A stretch of DNA of 35,107 bases, taken from assembly GCA_024644515.1 (NCBI GenBank), contig JAHEHN010000028.1, positions 1-35,107 of the forward strand, in the 5' to 3' direction. The first letter of the stretch is position 1. Every line of letters starts with the position of its first letter. The DNA is from Gammaproteobacteria bacterium. GTDB lineage: Bacteria > Pseudomonadota > Gammaproteobacteria > Pseudomonadales > Pseudohongiellaceae. Positions 34,282 through 35,107 of this stretch are shown here, piece after piece. The translations under genes were made by a program, and so were the position numbers. The notes under the pieces are model-generated. The model saw nothing but the letters and a program-made list of their open reading frames with translations. It was not told where the DNA came from and ran no database searches.

Positions 34282-35107
34282 TTACACATGCATCATAATG
34301 ACCGGAAAATCCGAGCCATTCAGCAAGTGCTGGGTGACTCCACCGAACAGGCGCTGGCTGGTCAGGCTTCTGCGGGTATAGGCTCCGCAAACCAGCATGC
34401 CGGCCTTCTCTTCCTTTGCGGTCTTGACCAGCGCATCGGCGGTATTGGTCGCCGTCAACTGCTTGCGCCGGGCTTTCACACCATGGGCTTTCAGGTACTG
34501 GGTCATGTCACTGGCGGAAGCCCCGAACTGATGGTTACTGCCTTCGGTGATCAAAACCACATCCTTGGCGGCTTTCAGCAACGGCAACAGGCCGTGCACC
34601 AGCAGACTCTCGGTCTGGCCATTGTTCCAGGCAATGGCTATCCGCTCAAAATCGATCCTGACACGCTTCTGGGGCAGGATCAGTACCGGTGACGAGGTGT
34701 TCATCAGGGCACTCATCATAATGATACTGGCTTTCTTGCCACCCCCCCTTCTTGGGTCGCGACACCACCATCAGATCGCTGACCGGGCCGATGAAGGGGA
34801 AGAGTTTATCTGCGGAGCCCAGCTTTTCCCTGAACACGGCTTTCGGTGCTGCCGGAGTGCCATGTTTGCGCGCCAGCTCCATTGAATAACTCTGCGCCAT
34901 CTCTGAGAACAGTTCCTTTGCGGAGATGGCGGCCTTGGGAATGTGGGCCTCGCTTTCCGCCGGCCAGGCGCCGGTGGTATCGACCAGTGAGTGCAGATCA
35001 AGTTCCTTGCTCTAACGACGGTTGGGCCGAATGTGATAACCGATTACATCGGAACCCAGCTTGGCTGCCAGGGGAAAGGCTACATCCAGGGCTACGGCAC
35101 ATTCAGG
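34282..35107 (-). pseudogene. Disrupted tandem-domain universal stress protein (UspA family), cut by the window edge
   Basis: Usp-type sequence is readable on the minus strand from the window end to 34282, but not in one frame. The outer part (CAVALDVAFPLAAKLGSDVIGYHIRPNRR) meets an in-frame TAG at 35012-35014. It continues in the same frame (SKELDLHS ... LFPFIGPVSDLMVVSRPKKGG) to a run of seven G (complement of 34742-34748). There a +1 shift is needed to enter the C-terminal Usp domain (IAWNNGQTES ... VCGAYTRRSLTSQRLFGGVTQHLLNGSDFPVIMMHV). Deleting one G restores continuity. Usp proteins bind ATP or act in stress survival. It may be a true pseudogene, phase-variable at the G run, or carry sequencing errors. 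The 5' end is missing. Confidence 0.8.

Overview
The window looks like a chromosomal segment of a free-living, probably marine, gammaproteobacterium related to Pseudomonadales. The main reason is gene order. The run amgK-murU / lptD-surA-pdxA-rsmA-apaG-apaH / cca / folB / tsaD / rpsU-(yqeY)-dnaG-rpoD-tRNA-Ile(CAU) matches, from memory, the Pseudomonas arrangement (PA0597 down to PA0576 in P. aeruginosa). The AmgK-MurU muramate salvage pair is typical of Pseudomonas and absent from enterobacteria. There is no CRISPR array, integrase, intact insertion sequence or rRNA. Most of the window is housekeeping DNA.

Layout. (1) 0-3.1 kb: an unusual NhaA-type antiporter, convergent with a LOG-family protein, then a class II glutamine amidotransferase. 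(2) 3.1-4.9 kb, minus strand: murU and amgK, translationally coupled and divergent from lptD. (3) 5.0-11.9 kb, plus strand: the envelope/cofactor/ribosome operon lptD-surA-pdxA-rsmA-apaG-apaH, with several start/stop overlaps. (4) 12.0-14.0 kb: cca and a pteridine reductase-type SDR, overlapping by 4 nt. (5) 14.0-17.9 kb, minus strand: an M3 peptidyl-dipeptidase lipoprotein, a RimJ-like acetyltransferase, folK and folB. (6) tsaD (minus), then about 5 kb not found between tsaD and rpsU in Pseudomonas: a quinone-oxidoreductase-like MDR, an MltD-type lytic transglycosylase with three LysM domains, and an orphan aromatic amino acid ammonia-lyase. (7) 24.2-25.0 kb: rpsU and yqeY. (8) 25.1-27.9 kb: a voltage-gated-type K+ channel divergent from a ClC chloride channel. 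(9) 28.0-31.7 kb: dnaG and rpoD. (10) 31.8-32.5 kb: structured intergenic repeats, tRNA-Ile(CAU) and a short anomalous segment. (11) 32.5 kb to the end: nhaB and a disrupted two-domain universal stress protein gene cut by the window edge.

How the genes fit together. lptD and surA build the outer membrane (SurA chaperones LptD). murU-amgK and mltD recycle and remodel peptidoglycan. folB, folK and the pteridine reductase belong to folate/pterin synthesis. rsmA, cca, tsaD, rpsU and the tRNA serve translation. rpsU-dnaG-rpoD is the classical macromolecular-synthesis cluster. NhaA, NhaB, the K+ channel and the ClC protein form an ion-homeostasis theme at the edges, consistent with a saline habitat (inference).

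I found no convincing new multi-gene system. The most interesting signals are: an NhaA homologue whose essential Asp-Asp pair is Glu-His; a tandem hairpin repeat ahead of tRNA-Ile; an orphan intrinsic terminator that may end a small RNA upstream of rpsU; an ammonia-lyase with a Phe-His selectivity pair and no hut genes beside it; and a universal stress gene broken at a poly-G run and an amber codon.
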